Below, piece after piece: positions 1 to 7,392 of a stretch of DNA of 13,468 nucleotides; the first letter of the stretch is position 1, and every line of letters begins with the position of its first letter. The translations under genes were made by a program, and so were the position numbers. The stretch is taken from contig JAFGTO010000282.1 of NCBI GenBank assembly GCA_016934095.1, positions 1-13,468 on the forward strand, written 5' to 3'. Source of the stretch: Candidatus Glassiibacteriota bacterium. Its GTDB lineage: Bacteria > Gemmatimonadota > Glassbacteria > GWA2-58-10. The notes beneath the pieces were generated by a model that did not search any database, was not told where the DNA came from, and saw only the letters and a list, made by a program, of their open reading frames with translations.

Positions 1-1297
1 CCTGGGCCGTGATTATCACCCTGACCGCGTGGGCGAACTCCGCCACCCTGAAACCGCCGCCGTCAACGAACTTCAGCAGGTTTATCGAGGCCAGGTTACA
101 GGCGCTGTCATCCAGGAAAACGTACTCGCTGCAGGGATTGGAAGCGTTGATCCGCCCGGAGTTAGGGCAGGTGTGCCAGTCGTTGGTAGTGGTATCGAAC
201 TGGACCCCCGGGTCCCCGGTGATCCAGGCCGCCTCGGCCATCCTGCGCAGCAGGGCCCGCGCATCCACCTCCCTGACAGTCTCGCCGGAGACCACGGCCC
301 TGAGGTGCCACTTCCCGCCTTTCTCCACCGCCTGCATGAACTCATCGGTAACCCGCACCGAGTGGTTGCCGTTCTGGAAGGCAACCGAGCCGTAAGCCTC
401 CCCCAGGATCGAGCCGTCGTAGCCGGCTTCGATCAGGGCGTGGGCTTTCTTCTCCTCAACCACCTTGCAGTCGATGAATTTCTCCAGGTCCGGGTGGTCG
501 ATGTTGAGCACGCACATCTTGGCTGCCCGGCGGCTCTTGCCGCCGCTCTTGATCGCCCCGGCGTTGGCATCGAGCACTTTCATGAAGCTCAGCGGCCCGC
601 TGGCTGTCCCGCCGGTCGAGAGGGGTTCCCCTTCCGCGCGCAGGCTGCTGTAGTTGACCCCGGAGCCGCTGCCCCACTTGAAAATCATCCCCTCGGTCAC
701 GATCAGCCGGCTGATGTCGGCCATGTCATCCTTGACCGAGTTGATAAAACAGGCCGAGGCCTGGGGCCTCTCCCCGGGTACGCCGATATTGAAAAGCACC
801 GGGCTGTTGAAACAAGCCCTCTGGTCCAGGATGATGAATTTCAGCTCCGCCCGGAAGTCTTCAGCTTCCTCCCGGTCCAGGAAATACCCCTGCTCCAGAC
901 CCTTGTCGGCGACCGTGTCCACGACCCGGTCGATAAGCTGCCTGAGGCTGGTCTCCCGGTAGTGGTCAGCCTGCTTGAAATACTTGCTGGCGGTTATCTT
1001 GCAGGCGGTGTCTGTCCAGCCTGAGGGGAATTCCAGCCCCTTGCCCTCGTAGACTGTCCTGCCGGTGCCGTGCTCGGTTATCACCACGTCGCGCAGCACC
1101 CACTCGACCATGCCGTAGACATCCCTGTCCCGCCCGGTAAAAACACGCCCGATCCTCTCAGGATAGCTGAACACTTCACTGCCTCCCCCCCTGCCCCCGT
1201 TCCCGCCTTCTCCGGCAGGCCGCTCCGGCCGGCGCCCGGTGGCCCTGGGATGCCTTTCGCCCTGGAGGCCGTTTTTTTTCTCATGCCCGGTTTGCAT
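1..1297 (-). CDS. nrdJ: Adenosylcobalamin-dependent (class II) ribonucleotide reductase, N-terminal part
   Basis: Reduces ribonucleotides to deoxyribonucleotides in the cytoplasm using a B12-derived thiyl radical. The frame is open from an ATG at 1297 through base 1, giving 432 residues; the 3' half lies outside the window. The start is preceded by an AGGGGG Shine-Dalgarno sequence, with an in-frame GTG directly before the ATG. The first ~42 residues are Gly/Arg-rich and unconserved; the conserved part begins at FSYPERIGRVFTG. Catalytic landmarks are visible: ACFINS (Cys ~183, the NrdA Cys225 equivalent), FKWGSGSG near 206-213, NPCSE (Asn ~387, Cys ~389, Glu ~391, matching NrdA Asn437/Cys439/Glu441), and DDSACNLASIN (Cys ~400, matching Cys462). 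No ATP-cone is seen at the N-terminus. The leader carries a promoter overlapped by tandem NrdR boxes. Identification rests on motif recognition and is very secure. Confidence 0.97.
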   Translation of the reverse strand, partial: MQTGHEKKNGLQGERHPRATGRRPERPAGEGGNGGRGGGSEVFSYPERIGRVFTGRDRDVYGMVEWVLRDVVITEHGTGRTVYEGKGLEFPSGWTDTACKITASKYFKQADHYRETSLRQLIDRVVDTVADKGLEQGYFLDREEAEDFRAELKFIILDQRACFNSPVLFNIGVPGERPQASACFINSVKDDMADISRLIVTEGMIFKWGSGSGVNYSSLRAEGEPLSTGGTASGPLSFMKVLDANAGAIKSGGKSRRAAKMCVLNIDHPDLEKFIDCKVVEEKKAHALIEAGYDGSILGEAYGSVAFQNGNHSVRVTDEFMQAVEKGGKWHLRAVVSGETVREVDARALLRRMAEAAWITGDPGVQFDTTTNDWHTCPNSGRINASNPCSEYVFLDDSACNLASINLLKFVDGGGFRVAEFAHAVRVIITAQ

Positions 1298-1329
1298 CAC
1301 TCCCCCTTGGTACCTATATTTTTATATAA

Positions 1330-1345
1330 ACACTATATATTGTAC
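1330..1345 (-). promoter_or_regulatory. NrdR box, promoter-proximal copy
   Basis: The 16-base site ACACTATATATTGTAC matches the published NrdR consensus acaCwAtATaTwGtgt at 14 of 16 positions, including the whole central ten bases. It lies between the predicted nrdJ transcription start (about 1358) and the start codon. Its core is 31 bases from the core of the second box, the three-helical-turn spacing typical of NrdR sites. NrdR is the ATP-cone/zinc-finger repressor of ribonucleotide reductase genes; its own gene is not in the window. Confidence 0.85.
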
Positions 1346-1360
1346 TCTTATTGTCTCCTA

Positions 1361-1376
1361 CTACAATATATTGTTT
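1361..1376 (-). promoter_or_regulatory. NrdR box, promoter-distal copy over the -10 element
   Basis: The site contains the perfect 12-base palindrome ACAATATATTGT (1363-1374) and matches the NrdR consensus at 13 of 16 positions. It covers the -10 hexamer of the predicted nrdJ promoter (1365-1370), so NrdR binding would block RNA polymerase. The partner box is at 1330-1345, core-to-core distance 31 bases. Confidence 0.87.
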
Positions 1377-1394
1377 TCCTGACTATTTTGTCAA
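1365..1394 (-). promoter_or_regulatory. nrdJ promoter (sigma70-type)
   Basis: On the minus strand, a perfect -35 TTGACA (1389-1394) is followed after 18 bases by TATATT (1365-1370, 5 of 6 matches to TATAAT). The predicted start is near 1358, giving a leader of about 60 bases. That leader is too short for a cobalamin riboswitch. The surrounding stretch 1310-1390 is much richer in A+T than the genes. Confidence 0.75.
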
Positions 1395-1856
1395 GTCTTG
1401 CACAGCCTTCTTCCCTTGCTCCGCGGACCACCCTGCCGCTCTGCTCTCAGGGTATTGCAAAAAAACCATACCCTTACTAACTCTGATCATTGAAAACTCC
1501 CCGAGAGCCAAGCTGCGGAGAATCTTCGATTGTCAAGGTATTTCTGATTATTTTTTATTCGCTCGCTTGACCTAAGCGGCAAGCCGCGGGGAATGCGCTC
1601 GGGCGTTCAATTCACAAATTTCAACAACGAGTAAGCCGTGTGCCCTGTCAGGCGCGGGCTGGCATCCTTTTTGCTTTGGCACTGGTATTCGGATAAACCG
1701 ACCGGCGGGAGGATGGCAAAAAGGATGCCAGCCCGCGCCCTCCGGCTCTACCGGCAGGTTACTTTTATAAGACCGCCACACCCTTACCGTTAGATCCCGG
1801 CCGGCCGCACTCCGTCAAGACAGGCCCGTCTTTGTTCTTACCGCAAGTCCTTCTTT
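1395..1856. other. Intergenic stretch between the ALDH gene and the nrdJ promoter
   Basis: These 462 bases hold no convincing gene. The main content is the long inverted repeat at 1651-1739, described separately. Smaller structures are a 7-base inverted repeat (AGGGTAT at 1449-1455, ATACCCT at 1468-1474) and a short hairpin GCGG-CAAG-CCGC at 1576-1587. Neither is followed by a T-run on the minus strand, so no intrinsic terminator for the ALDH gene can be named with confidence. A short open frame at 1572-1781 crosses the palindrome and shows no protein-like features. Confidence 0.6.
1651..1739. repeat. Long perfect inverted repeat (24-base arms, 41-base centre)
   Basis: The left arm 1651-1674 (starting GGCGCGGGCTGG, ending CTTTTTGC) and the right arm 1716-1739 (GCAAAAAGG ... 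CCCGCGCC) are exact reverse complements over 24 bases. The centre, 1675-1715, is unrelated sequence. Pairing stops sharply at both ends, and no flanking target duplication is visible. Transcribed from either strand it would form a very stable hairpin. No T-run follows it on the minus strand, so it is not a classical terminator, although it could stop or protect the ALDH transcript. Size and form recall dispersed palindromic or MITE-like elements found between genes. Only one copy is in this window, so dispersal cannot be shown here. Confidence 0.8.
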
Positions 1857-3281
1857 TCAGAGCCTCAGGCAGCAGAGCTTGATCTCGGTCATCTCCTCCA
1901 CAGCGAAACGCGGCCCTTCCCTTCCGCTGCCACTGCCTTTAACTCCGCCATAGGGCATCTGGTCCACCCGGAAAGTGGGAAAATCGTTAATTACCACCCC
2001 GCCCACTTCCAGCCTGCGGAATGCTATCATGGCCTTGTCCAGGGACTCCGTGAAAACGCCGGCCTGCAGGCCGTAGCTGCTGTCGTTCACCCTGGCCAGG
2101 GCCTGTTCGAAATCATCGTAGGTCTCTAGACAGACTATCGGCGCAAAGGCCTCTTTACTGTAAATATCCATCCCGGGTTTCACCCGGTCGAGAACGGTCG
2201 GCTGGTAGAATGCCCCTTCTCTCTTGCCGCCGACCAGGACCCTGGCTCCCTGCCCGACCGCATCGGCCACCCATCTTTCTACCCGGCGGGCTTCCGCCTC
2301 GGTGATCATGGGTCCGATCTCTGTGGTCTCGAGCCCGGGGTCTCCGCGGTTGAGCGCCTCCACTCCGGGCAGGAATATTTCGAGGAAGCTCTCGGCCAGT
2401 CGCCGGTTGAGCAGGATCCGCTGGACCGAAATGCAGACCTGCCCAGAGAAAGCGAAAGCACCCACCAGGCAGCGCGCTGCCGCCTGCTCGAGCCTGGCCC
2501 CGTCCTCGACCACCACCGCGCTGTTCGATCCCAGCTCCAGAGTAACCCTCTTCAGGCCGGCGGAGCCGCGTATTATCTGTCCGACCTCCAGCGAGCCGGT
2601 AAAGGTAACCATTTTCACCCTCGGGTGGGCGACCAGGGCCTGCCCTACTGTCGAGCCGCTGCCCACGAGCACGTTGAGCGCCCCGGCCGGAGCTCCCGCA
2701 TCCTGTATGATTTGTGCCAGCTTGAGGGCGATCAGCGGGGTCTCGCTGGATGGCTTGAGCACTACCGAGTTGCCCGCAGCCAGGGCCGGCGCCACCTTGT
2801 GGGCCACCAGGTTCAGCGGGAAATTAAAGGGAGAGATCGCGGCGATCACCCCTAAGGGGAAACGGTGGTAGAAACCGAAATACCCCTTGCCCCCCGGGTG
2901 GGCGTCCAGCTCCAGGGTCTCCCCGTGCAGGCGGCGGGCTTCATCAGCGGCGAAAGAGAAGGTCTGTGCCGACCGCTCCACCTCGCCGGCCGCATAGCGC
3001 AGGGGTTTGCCGCTTTCAGCCACGATCAGCCGGGTCAGCTCGCCGCCCCTGCGCTCGATCTCAGCGGAGACCTTGAGCAAGATCTCGTGGCGTTGGGCGC
3101 CGGTCAGCGAGCTCATTCCGCTGGCCTCGGCCGCAGCGACCGCCTGTTCCACGTGAGAGCCGTCCGACACGGCAACCTCGGCGATTACCCGGCCGGAATA
3201 GGGGTCGATCACCGGCAGTCGTTTGCCGCTCTCCAGCCACCTGCCGCCGATCAGCAGCCTGGTCTCCAACTGTTCCGCCAT
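1857..3281 (-). CDS. NAD(P)-dependent aldehyde dehydrogenase
   Basis: Oxidises an aldehyde to the acid (or acyl phosphate/ester equivalent) with NAD(P)+ in the cytoplasm. The chosen ATG at 3281 has AGGAGG six bases upstream and gives 474 residues, normal for the family; an in-frame extension to 3371 lacks conserved sequence. Family landmarks: SPFNFPLN (Asn ~153, oxyanion hole), NSVVLKPSSETP (171-182, cofactor binding), FTGS (227-230), LELGSNSA (general base Glu ~249), FSGQVC (nucleophile Cys ~283) and KEAFAP (Glu ~377). The segment RVDQMPYGGVKGSGSGREG near 438-456 resembles the lactaldehyde/ALDH21-type branch. The base motif reads LELGSNSA rather than the commoner LELGGKSP. The substrate cannot be read from sequence. 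It lies 181 bases after the DUF3857 gene, with no obvious promoter of its own in that gap, so co-transcription is possible. Confidence 0.95.
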   Translation of the reverse strand: MAEQLETRLLIGGRWLESGKRLPVIDPYSGRVIAEVAVSDGSHVEQAVAAAEASGMSSLTGAQRHEILLKVSAEIERRGGELTRLIVAESGKPLRYAAGEVERSAQTFSFAADEARRLHGETLELDAHPGGKGYFGFYHRFPLGVIAAISPFNFPLNLVAHKVAPALAAGNSVVLKPSSETPLIALKLAQIIQDAGAPAGALNVLVGSGSTVGQALVAHPRVKMVTFTGSLEVGQIIRGSAGLKRVTLELGSNSAVVVEDGARLEQAAARCLVGAFAFSGQVCISVQRILLNRRLAESFLEIFLPGVEALNRGDPGLETTEIGPMITEAEARRVERWVADAVGQGARVLVGGKREGAFYQPTVLDRVKPGMDIYSKEAFAPIVCLETYDDFEQALARVNDSSYGLQAGVFTESLDKAMIAFRRLEVGGVVINDFPTFRVDQMPYGGVKGSGSGREGPRFAVEEMTEIKLCCLRL

Positions 3282-3462
3282 CTGTTGCCTCCTGTCTCTT
3301 AAACAAAAGCGCCCGGCCCTGCGGGGATATCTTCCAGGCTTGCTCCGACAGAGGAAAAGAAAGCCGCCCATGCCAGGTCAGCAACCCCTGGGGCGCTGAG
3401 CGTGGAATGCACGGCTCTTAGACACTTGCCGGACAGTAAAGCTTACCGTCGAAACGGAAAAA

Positions 3463-5697
3463 TCACTGTTTTTTCAGGATGATTTTCTCTGCATCCGCTT
3501 TCTGAATGTTCGCAAAAATCGAGGCATATCGACGGTTATAGTTTCTCACCGGTAAAGCCGGCTCATCCATCTTGAATTCCCTTTTCAGCAGCAGGGTATC
3601 CCCGCCTTTCTTGGCAAGAATCCGCTGGTAGTACAGTCCCTTGGTTCTCAATTCCAGCGGCTCCGGCAGGCTGTCAGGAAGGGCGTATCCGGCGGGAACC
3701 TTTAGCTCGATATCGCAGGAGAACTCCGCCAGGAATGGAAACCGGACATCCAGCTCGCGTTCTTCGCCGCTCAGCCACACCGAGAATGGATCGGTGACCA
3801 TCGTAGCGTTCAGAGCCAAGCCACCATCGACAGCACTGCAGACTTTTTCGAGCGCGACATCGGCTGTCGCCGTATATTTCGAGTTGAAGAGGGCCGGGTC
3901 ATCCAGGCTAGGCTGACCCTGCAGAGCGATACCGGAGAAAGTACCGGTCAGGCTTTTTTCCCAGATGTTACCGCGCTGATCCGCCGGTGCAACGAACAGT
4001 TTGTGGCGCAGCCCGGCACCCAGATGGCCGGTCAGATCCTGGGTGAGTTTGCCTGCCACAGAACCATCCTGGCCAAGAGTCAGGGTGGCATTTATTACCG
4101 AGCGGCTGTCTGTCGAGGGGCTGACCGGCAGGTTATCCATCCGGTAAGTTATATCATTCTCCCCGCTGGTGTTGATCAGCACTCTCACGCCCTCGAGCGA
4201 CCAGTCGAGGTGGTCCACCGGCAGGGGAATATCTGTTGAAGCCTGCCAGAACTTGAACCTCCTGGGTCCCACTTCCAGGGCCACCAGGGGAACATCGAAC
4301 TGAGCCTCCATAAAGACCTTGTTCAACAGCTCACCGTGGTCGCGGGTTTTCGCATAGGCCGGATAAGCCCACAGGTCGTTCAACTGCAGGGCATTTACCA
4401 GGAAAGCTACTATTTCTGCTGCATTGCCGGCCCCGTCTCTGAGCACCACATCCGGGTCTTTGGGCAGGCATCCCCAGAAATAACTGTCCCATTTCCCGAG
4501 CTCACCGTTATCCTTGATATTTTCCCGGGTCCAGCGGACCGCGGCAGCCACTTTTTCTTCCGGAGACGCCGCGTCTTTGATCGCTTCCGCGATAGCATCT
4601 TTGGCCCGGCGGCAGCGCCGCGCGTCGATTATCGTGCTCTGGCTCAAACGGTAAACCGGGAAGTTCCAATTGGGGCTGAAACTCTCCGTGCGGATGCGTA
4701 TGTCCTGGGGGCTTTTCTGCCAGAGGTTGACTGCTTCCCGCAGGAAGGCATCGGCCCGCGGAGCCACGTCGCCGTAAGGAGGCGCGAACGGCACCCAGGC
4801 AGGATAGGCATCAAGGGTATCCATCTGGATCTGGAAGAACTGGTGGCCGTAAAACTGCCAGTTCTCAGGCCGGTCGGTTACGTCTATAGTGCGCATGGCG
4901 GTACGGATCTGGTTATTGTACTGGCTTTCCAGGTTGGTAAAACGGGGTTCGAACGATATCTCGGGCTTGGTGGTGAAATTGTTTATCTCGTAGGCGAAAC
5001 GCAACAGCTTGGCGTTGTGCATACTAAGAATGGATTTCAGTACCGGGTACTCCTGCTGAAAAAAGAAACGCTCATACAGGACAATCCTTTTCTGTTCAAT
5101 GCGATAAAAATACTCGAGGACGCTGCCGACACGGACCTCGGGGAAGTCGATCTGACGGATACGCCAGACCTCGGCCCCTTTCTTATGGAAAACCGGGTTG
5201 TCGCTGATCTTCAGCAGGTCGCCGGCGTTTGGATTTTCATTCACTTCCACGCTGCGCACGGCGAACATGGTGTTTCTCTGTTCGAACGCATAGATGAAAT
5301 CGGCATCCTGGCCCTCTAGCTCCGGCTTGCGCTCCGGGATATCTTTGACCTTAATGATATTTCCATCATTGATCGTGCGGGCCTCCATATCGACCACCTT
5401 GACTTCCTCGTAAAACGGGAGCTTGACCGTGCGAAATTTCTCGACCGCGCTCTCCTTGAGGATTTTCACCACCACATGGCGGCTGATATAGACCGGGTTG
5501 ATGATCCTGGACTGGTCGACATCTTCCTCGTAAAGGAGGATAACCGCTTCCGCATCCGGGTAACGGGCTGCCAGGTCAAGCATGATAATGCCTTTTTCCT
5601 GGATCAATTCCTCCAGAGTGTCGGTCAGCGCAAAAACCTGTGCAGTCCAGGCAAGAACGGCGACCAGGAAAACGGACAGACAACGAATTGGAATCAT
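3463..5697 (-). CDS. Secreted DUF3857 / transglutaminase-like protein with degenerate active site
   Basis: A 744-residue exported protein of unknown role. The ATG at 5697 is preceded by GGGAGGG. Residues 1-23 form a Sec signal peptide (hydrophobic LSVFLVAVLAW, likely cleavage after VFA). Residues ~55-245 match the DUF3857 domain pattern, including VGSVLEYFYRIE, which introduces its last strands. Residues ~360-500 have the transglutaminase-like layout (VAAAVRWTRENI, then an N-terminal helix of the core), followed by a C-terminal beta-rich part to 744. In active relatives the core helix starts with a GDCKDKA-type motif; here it reads DGAGNAAEIV (421-430), so the nucleophilic Cys is absent. The later His and Asp positions (FDVPLVAL 467-474, FWQAST 483-488) also appear replaced. 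It is probably a non-catalytic periplasmic or surface protein. The domain naming is from pattern memory, not a search. Confidence 0.85.
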   Translation of the reverse strand: MIPIRCLSVFLVAVLAWTAQVFALTDTLEELIQEKGIIMLDLAARYPDAEAVILLYEEDVDQSRIINPVYISRHVVVKILKESAVEKFRTVKLPFYEEVKVVDMEARTINDGNIIKVKDIPERKPELEGQDADFIYAFEQRNTMFAVRSVEVNENPNAGDLLKISDNPVFHKKGAEVWRIRQIDFPEVRVGSVLEYFYRIEQKRIVLYERFFFQQEYPVLKSILSMHNAKLLRFAYEINNFTTKPEISFEPRFTNLESQYNNQIRTAMRTIDVTDRPENWQFYGHQFFQIQMDTLDAYPAWVPFAPPYGDVAPRADAFLREAVNLWQKSPQDIRIRTESFSPNWNFPVYRLSQSTIIDARRCRRAKDAIAEAIKDAASPEEKVAAAVRWTRENIKDNGELGKWDSYFWGCLPKDPDVVLRDGAGNAAEIVAFLVNALQLNDLWAYPAYAKTRDHGELLNKVFMEAQFDVPLVALEVGPRRFKFWQASTDIPLPVDHLDWSLEGVRVLINTSGENDITYRMDNLPVSPSTDSRSVINATLTLGQDGSVAGKLTQDLTGHLGAGLRHKLFVAPADQRGNIWEKSLTGTFSGIALQGQPSLDDPALFNSKYTATADVALEKVCSAVDGGLALNATMVTDPFSVWLSGEERELDVRFPFLAEFSCDIELKVPAGYALPDSLPEPLELRTKGLYYQRILAKKGGDTLLLKREFKMDEPALPVRNYNRRYASIFANIQKADAEKIILKKQ

Positions 5698-5716
5698 GGA
5701 GACCCTCCCTACGGAA

Positions 5717-5745
5717 TTTATAATTACTTTAAATTATGAAATCAA
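5717..5745 (-). promoter_or_regulatory. Candidate promoter of the DUF3857 gene
   Basis: Minus-strand TTGATT (5740-5745), 17 bases, TATAAA (5717-5722). The predicted start near 5710 leaves only about 13 bases of leader, just enough for the GGGAGGG ribosome-binding site at 5703-5709. The same TTGATT-17-TATAA arrangement precedes the SH3b-barrel gene. Confidence 0.5.
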
Positions 5746-5849
5746 AACTCCAGGCTTGCCGACTTGAAAAACCAGGTTTCCGGCATTTGACCGGCCTGCC
5801 AACCCGGAGAAAGGCGCTGCTTTTCTCCTTTATTAACAGGGTGTCGAAG

Positions 5850-5879
5850 AATACATATTTAAGGGAATACGACTGTCAA
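5850..5879 (-). promoter_or_regulatory. Alternative upstream promoter for the DUF3857 gene
   Basis: A perfect -35 TTGACA (5874-5879) is followed after 18 bases by TGTATT (5850-5855, 4 of 6 matches to the -10 consensus). It would give a leader of about 145 bases. It is less convincing than the candidate at 5717-5745 because of the weak -10. Confidence 0.3.
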
Positions 5880-6086
5880 GGGCAGTTCCGGGTGGCCTTC
5901 AGCGTAATTTATTCACAAAGGTAACTGCTTGATATAAGGTAAGTAATAACACAATACTCTTAGGACTGCTTGCCTTGCCCTTGAGAAGCCAACCAGGCGA
6001 TACATTTCACTTCGGGTCGTTGATGTTTTTTTTCAAGGGCCTTTAGATATACCCAATTTAAGTGCAGAGCGCAAGGAAGAAAGCTT

Positions 6087-7118
6087 CTATCCCGCACGGG
6101 GTTCCACTCCCAGGCCCGGTGAGGAAGGCAGGCTAAGCCTGCCTGAGGCGAACTCCATGCCCCGGAAAGGGTCATCGGCCAGCAGGGCGGCCCCGTCCAG
6201 GTCGGCGTAATCGACCAGCGGGCTGATCTGCGCCGCAGCGGTAATACCGATGCTGCTCTCTATCATGCAGCCCAGCATCACTTTCATGCCCAGGGCCCGG
6301 GCTGTGTGGATCATTTTGAGGGCGTGGCGTATACCGCCGGACTTGGCCAGCTTGATATTGATCCCATCGAACAGCCCGGCTGCGCGCGGCACATCCTCCA
6401 GCCTGCGGCACGACTCATCGGCGATAAGGGGCAGCCAGCTACGGGCCTTGAGCCACCGCATCCCGTCGCGGTCTCCTTCAGGCAGGGGCTGCTCCACGAA
6501 CTCCACGTTGTAATCCACCAGCTTTTCTGTCATCTCCAGCGCCAGGTGCGGAGTCCAGCCGGTGTTTGCATCCACCCGCACCACAGCTTCCGGGTTTGCC
6601 CGGTGGACCGCTTCCATGATCTCCAGGTCCTCAGGCCCCCCAAGCTTGATCTTGAGCATGGGGCAGGCCGCAGCCTCCCGCAGCTTCTCGGCCACCACCT
6701 CCAGCCGGTCGATACCGATGGTAAAACTGGACAGCGGTGCTGCATCCGGGTCGAGCCCCAGCATTTCGTACACCGGGCGGCCGCAGAGCTTTCCCTGCAA
6801 GTCGTACAGCGCCATATCGACCGCCGCCTTGGCAGACCAGTTGCCGCTCAGGCACCGGTCCAGCTCCATCATCAGGTTTTCGGCCCCCCAAGGATCTTTC
6901 TCCCTCTCCAGCAGCGGCCTGAAAGTTTCCAGCGCCGCACCGACAGTCAGCCAGTTCTCACCGTAGTAGATATCCGGAGCCGCCTCTCCCCAGCCGGTCA
7001 AGCCGTCATGTTCCAGCCTGACCAGCACGTTGCGGAAGACCTCGCCGGTTTCCTCCTGGCGGGAGATGGTGAAAGTGTGCCGCGGGTATAAGTCAAGGGT
7101 CTCGTAGCCGAGTTTCAT
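6087..7118 (-). CDS. Dipeptide epimerase (L-Ala-D/L-Glu epimerase-like), enolase superfamily
   Basis: Likely epimerises the C-terminal residue of dipeptides, typically L-Ala-D-Glu released from peptidoglycan, in the cytoplasm. The ATG at 7118 gives 343 residues, the usual family length, with a GGAAAAGG stretch upstream; upstream in-frame extension to 7199 is not conserved. Enolase-superfamily residues are in place: KIK at 156-158 (acid/base Lys), metal ligands Asp ~183 (VDANTGW), Glu ~209 (VEQP) and Asp ~234 (IADES), and NIKLAKSGG at 254-262 for the second catalytic Lys. LGCMIESS (282-289) and the DLD at 306-308 match the dipeptide-binding residues of Bacillus subtilis Ala-Glu epimerase (Asp321/Asp323), which favours a dipeptide over an o-succinylbenzoate or muconate substrate. 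The exact dipeptide is not determinable. Gaps of 389 and 274 bases suggest a monocistronic unit. Confidence 0.9.
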   Translation of the reverse strand: MKLGYETLDLYPRHTFTISRQEETGEVFRNVLVRLEHDGLTGWGEAAPDIYYGENWLTVGAALETFRPLLEREKDPWGAENLMMELDRCLSGNWSAKAAVDMALYDLQGKLCGRPVYEMLGLDPDAAPLSSFTIGIDRLEVVAEKLREAAACPMLKIKLGGPEDLEIMEAVHRANPEAVVRVDANTGWTPHLALEMTEKLVDYNVEFVEQPLPEGDRDGMRWLKARSWLPLIADESCRRLEDVPRAAGLFDGINIKLAKSGGIRHALKMIHTARALGMKVMLGCMIESSIGITAAAQISPLVDYADLDGAALLADDPFRGMEFASGRLSLPSSPGLGVEPRAG

Positions 7119-7325
7119 CCTGCCTTTTCCTGAGTTGGTAAAAATACAGACAGCCGCCATGTTGCAGACAATCAAATAACCTGACTGACAAAATAACAAA
7201 AGCCTGCGGATAGGCCAATATTAATTTAATAGATACTTGTCGCTGGTGCAAAGGAGCAGGAACTAAGAGAGACAGTAAAAGCACCGGGTTTCGCCGGGAG
7301 TCCGTGCGGCCGGAGCGAGGATAGA

Positions 7326-7353
7326 ATGACCGGCAGGGCCGTGCCGGCGTCAT
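7326..7353 (-). terminator. Hairpin after the nucleotidyltransferase gene, possible terminator
   Basis: ATGACCGGCA (7326-7335) pairs with TGCCGGCGTCAT (7342-7353) around the loop GGGCCG, with a two-base bulge in one arm. It lies 40 bases past the stop codon at 7393. The minus-strand sequence after it (TCTATCCTC) is only weakly T-rich, so it is a terminator-like hairpin without a proper U-tract. Confidence 0.35.
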
Positions 7354-7392
7354 GCAAAACGGCAAAGGCCGGGAGGCTTCGGGCAGGAACAG

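Larger units (their letters stand above)
5698..6086. other. Intergenic stretch between the DUF3857 and epimerase genes
   Basis: 389 AT-richer bases with no gene that I can support. Besides the two candidate promoters for the DUF3857 gene, there is a 7-base inverted repeat (GGAGAAA ... TTTCTCC, roughly 5807-5829) with a short loop. No clear GC-rich hairpin plus T-run is seen after the epimerase stop at 6087. The short open frames here have no protein-like character. Confidence 0.5.

Noticed and set aside
29..1024. Long plus-strand open frame of 331 residues
   Set aside because: It lies entirely opposite nrdJ, whose minus-strand frame carries unmistakable reductase motifs; the plus-strand product is His/Pro/Val-rich with no family signature.
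1298..1400. Cobalamin riboswitch upstream of nrdJ
   Set aside because: The leader is only about 60 bases and AT-rich, with no B12-box-like sequence; the palindromes are NrdR boxes.
1572..1781. Minus-strand open frame of 69 residues between the ALDH gene and nrdJ
   Set aside because: It runs through both arms of the inverted repeat, has no convincing ribosome site and shows no protein-like pattern; the DNA or RNA structure explains the region better.
3434..3458. Small UUCG-type hairpin (CCGT-TTCG-ACGG) just after the DUF3857 stop as a terminator
   Set aside because: The stem is only four base pairs and the T-run precedes rather than follows it on the minus strand.
4336..5319. Plus-strand open frame of 327 residues, and a similar one at 10573-11556
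   Set aside because: Both are shadows of the DUF3857 and thioredoxin-NHL genes; neither has a ribosome site or a recognisable domain.
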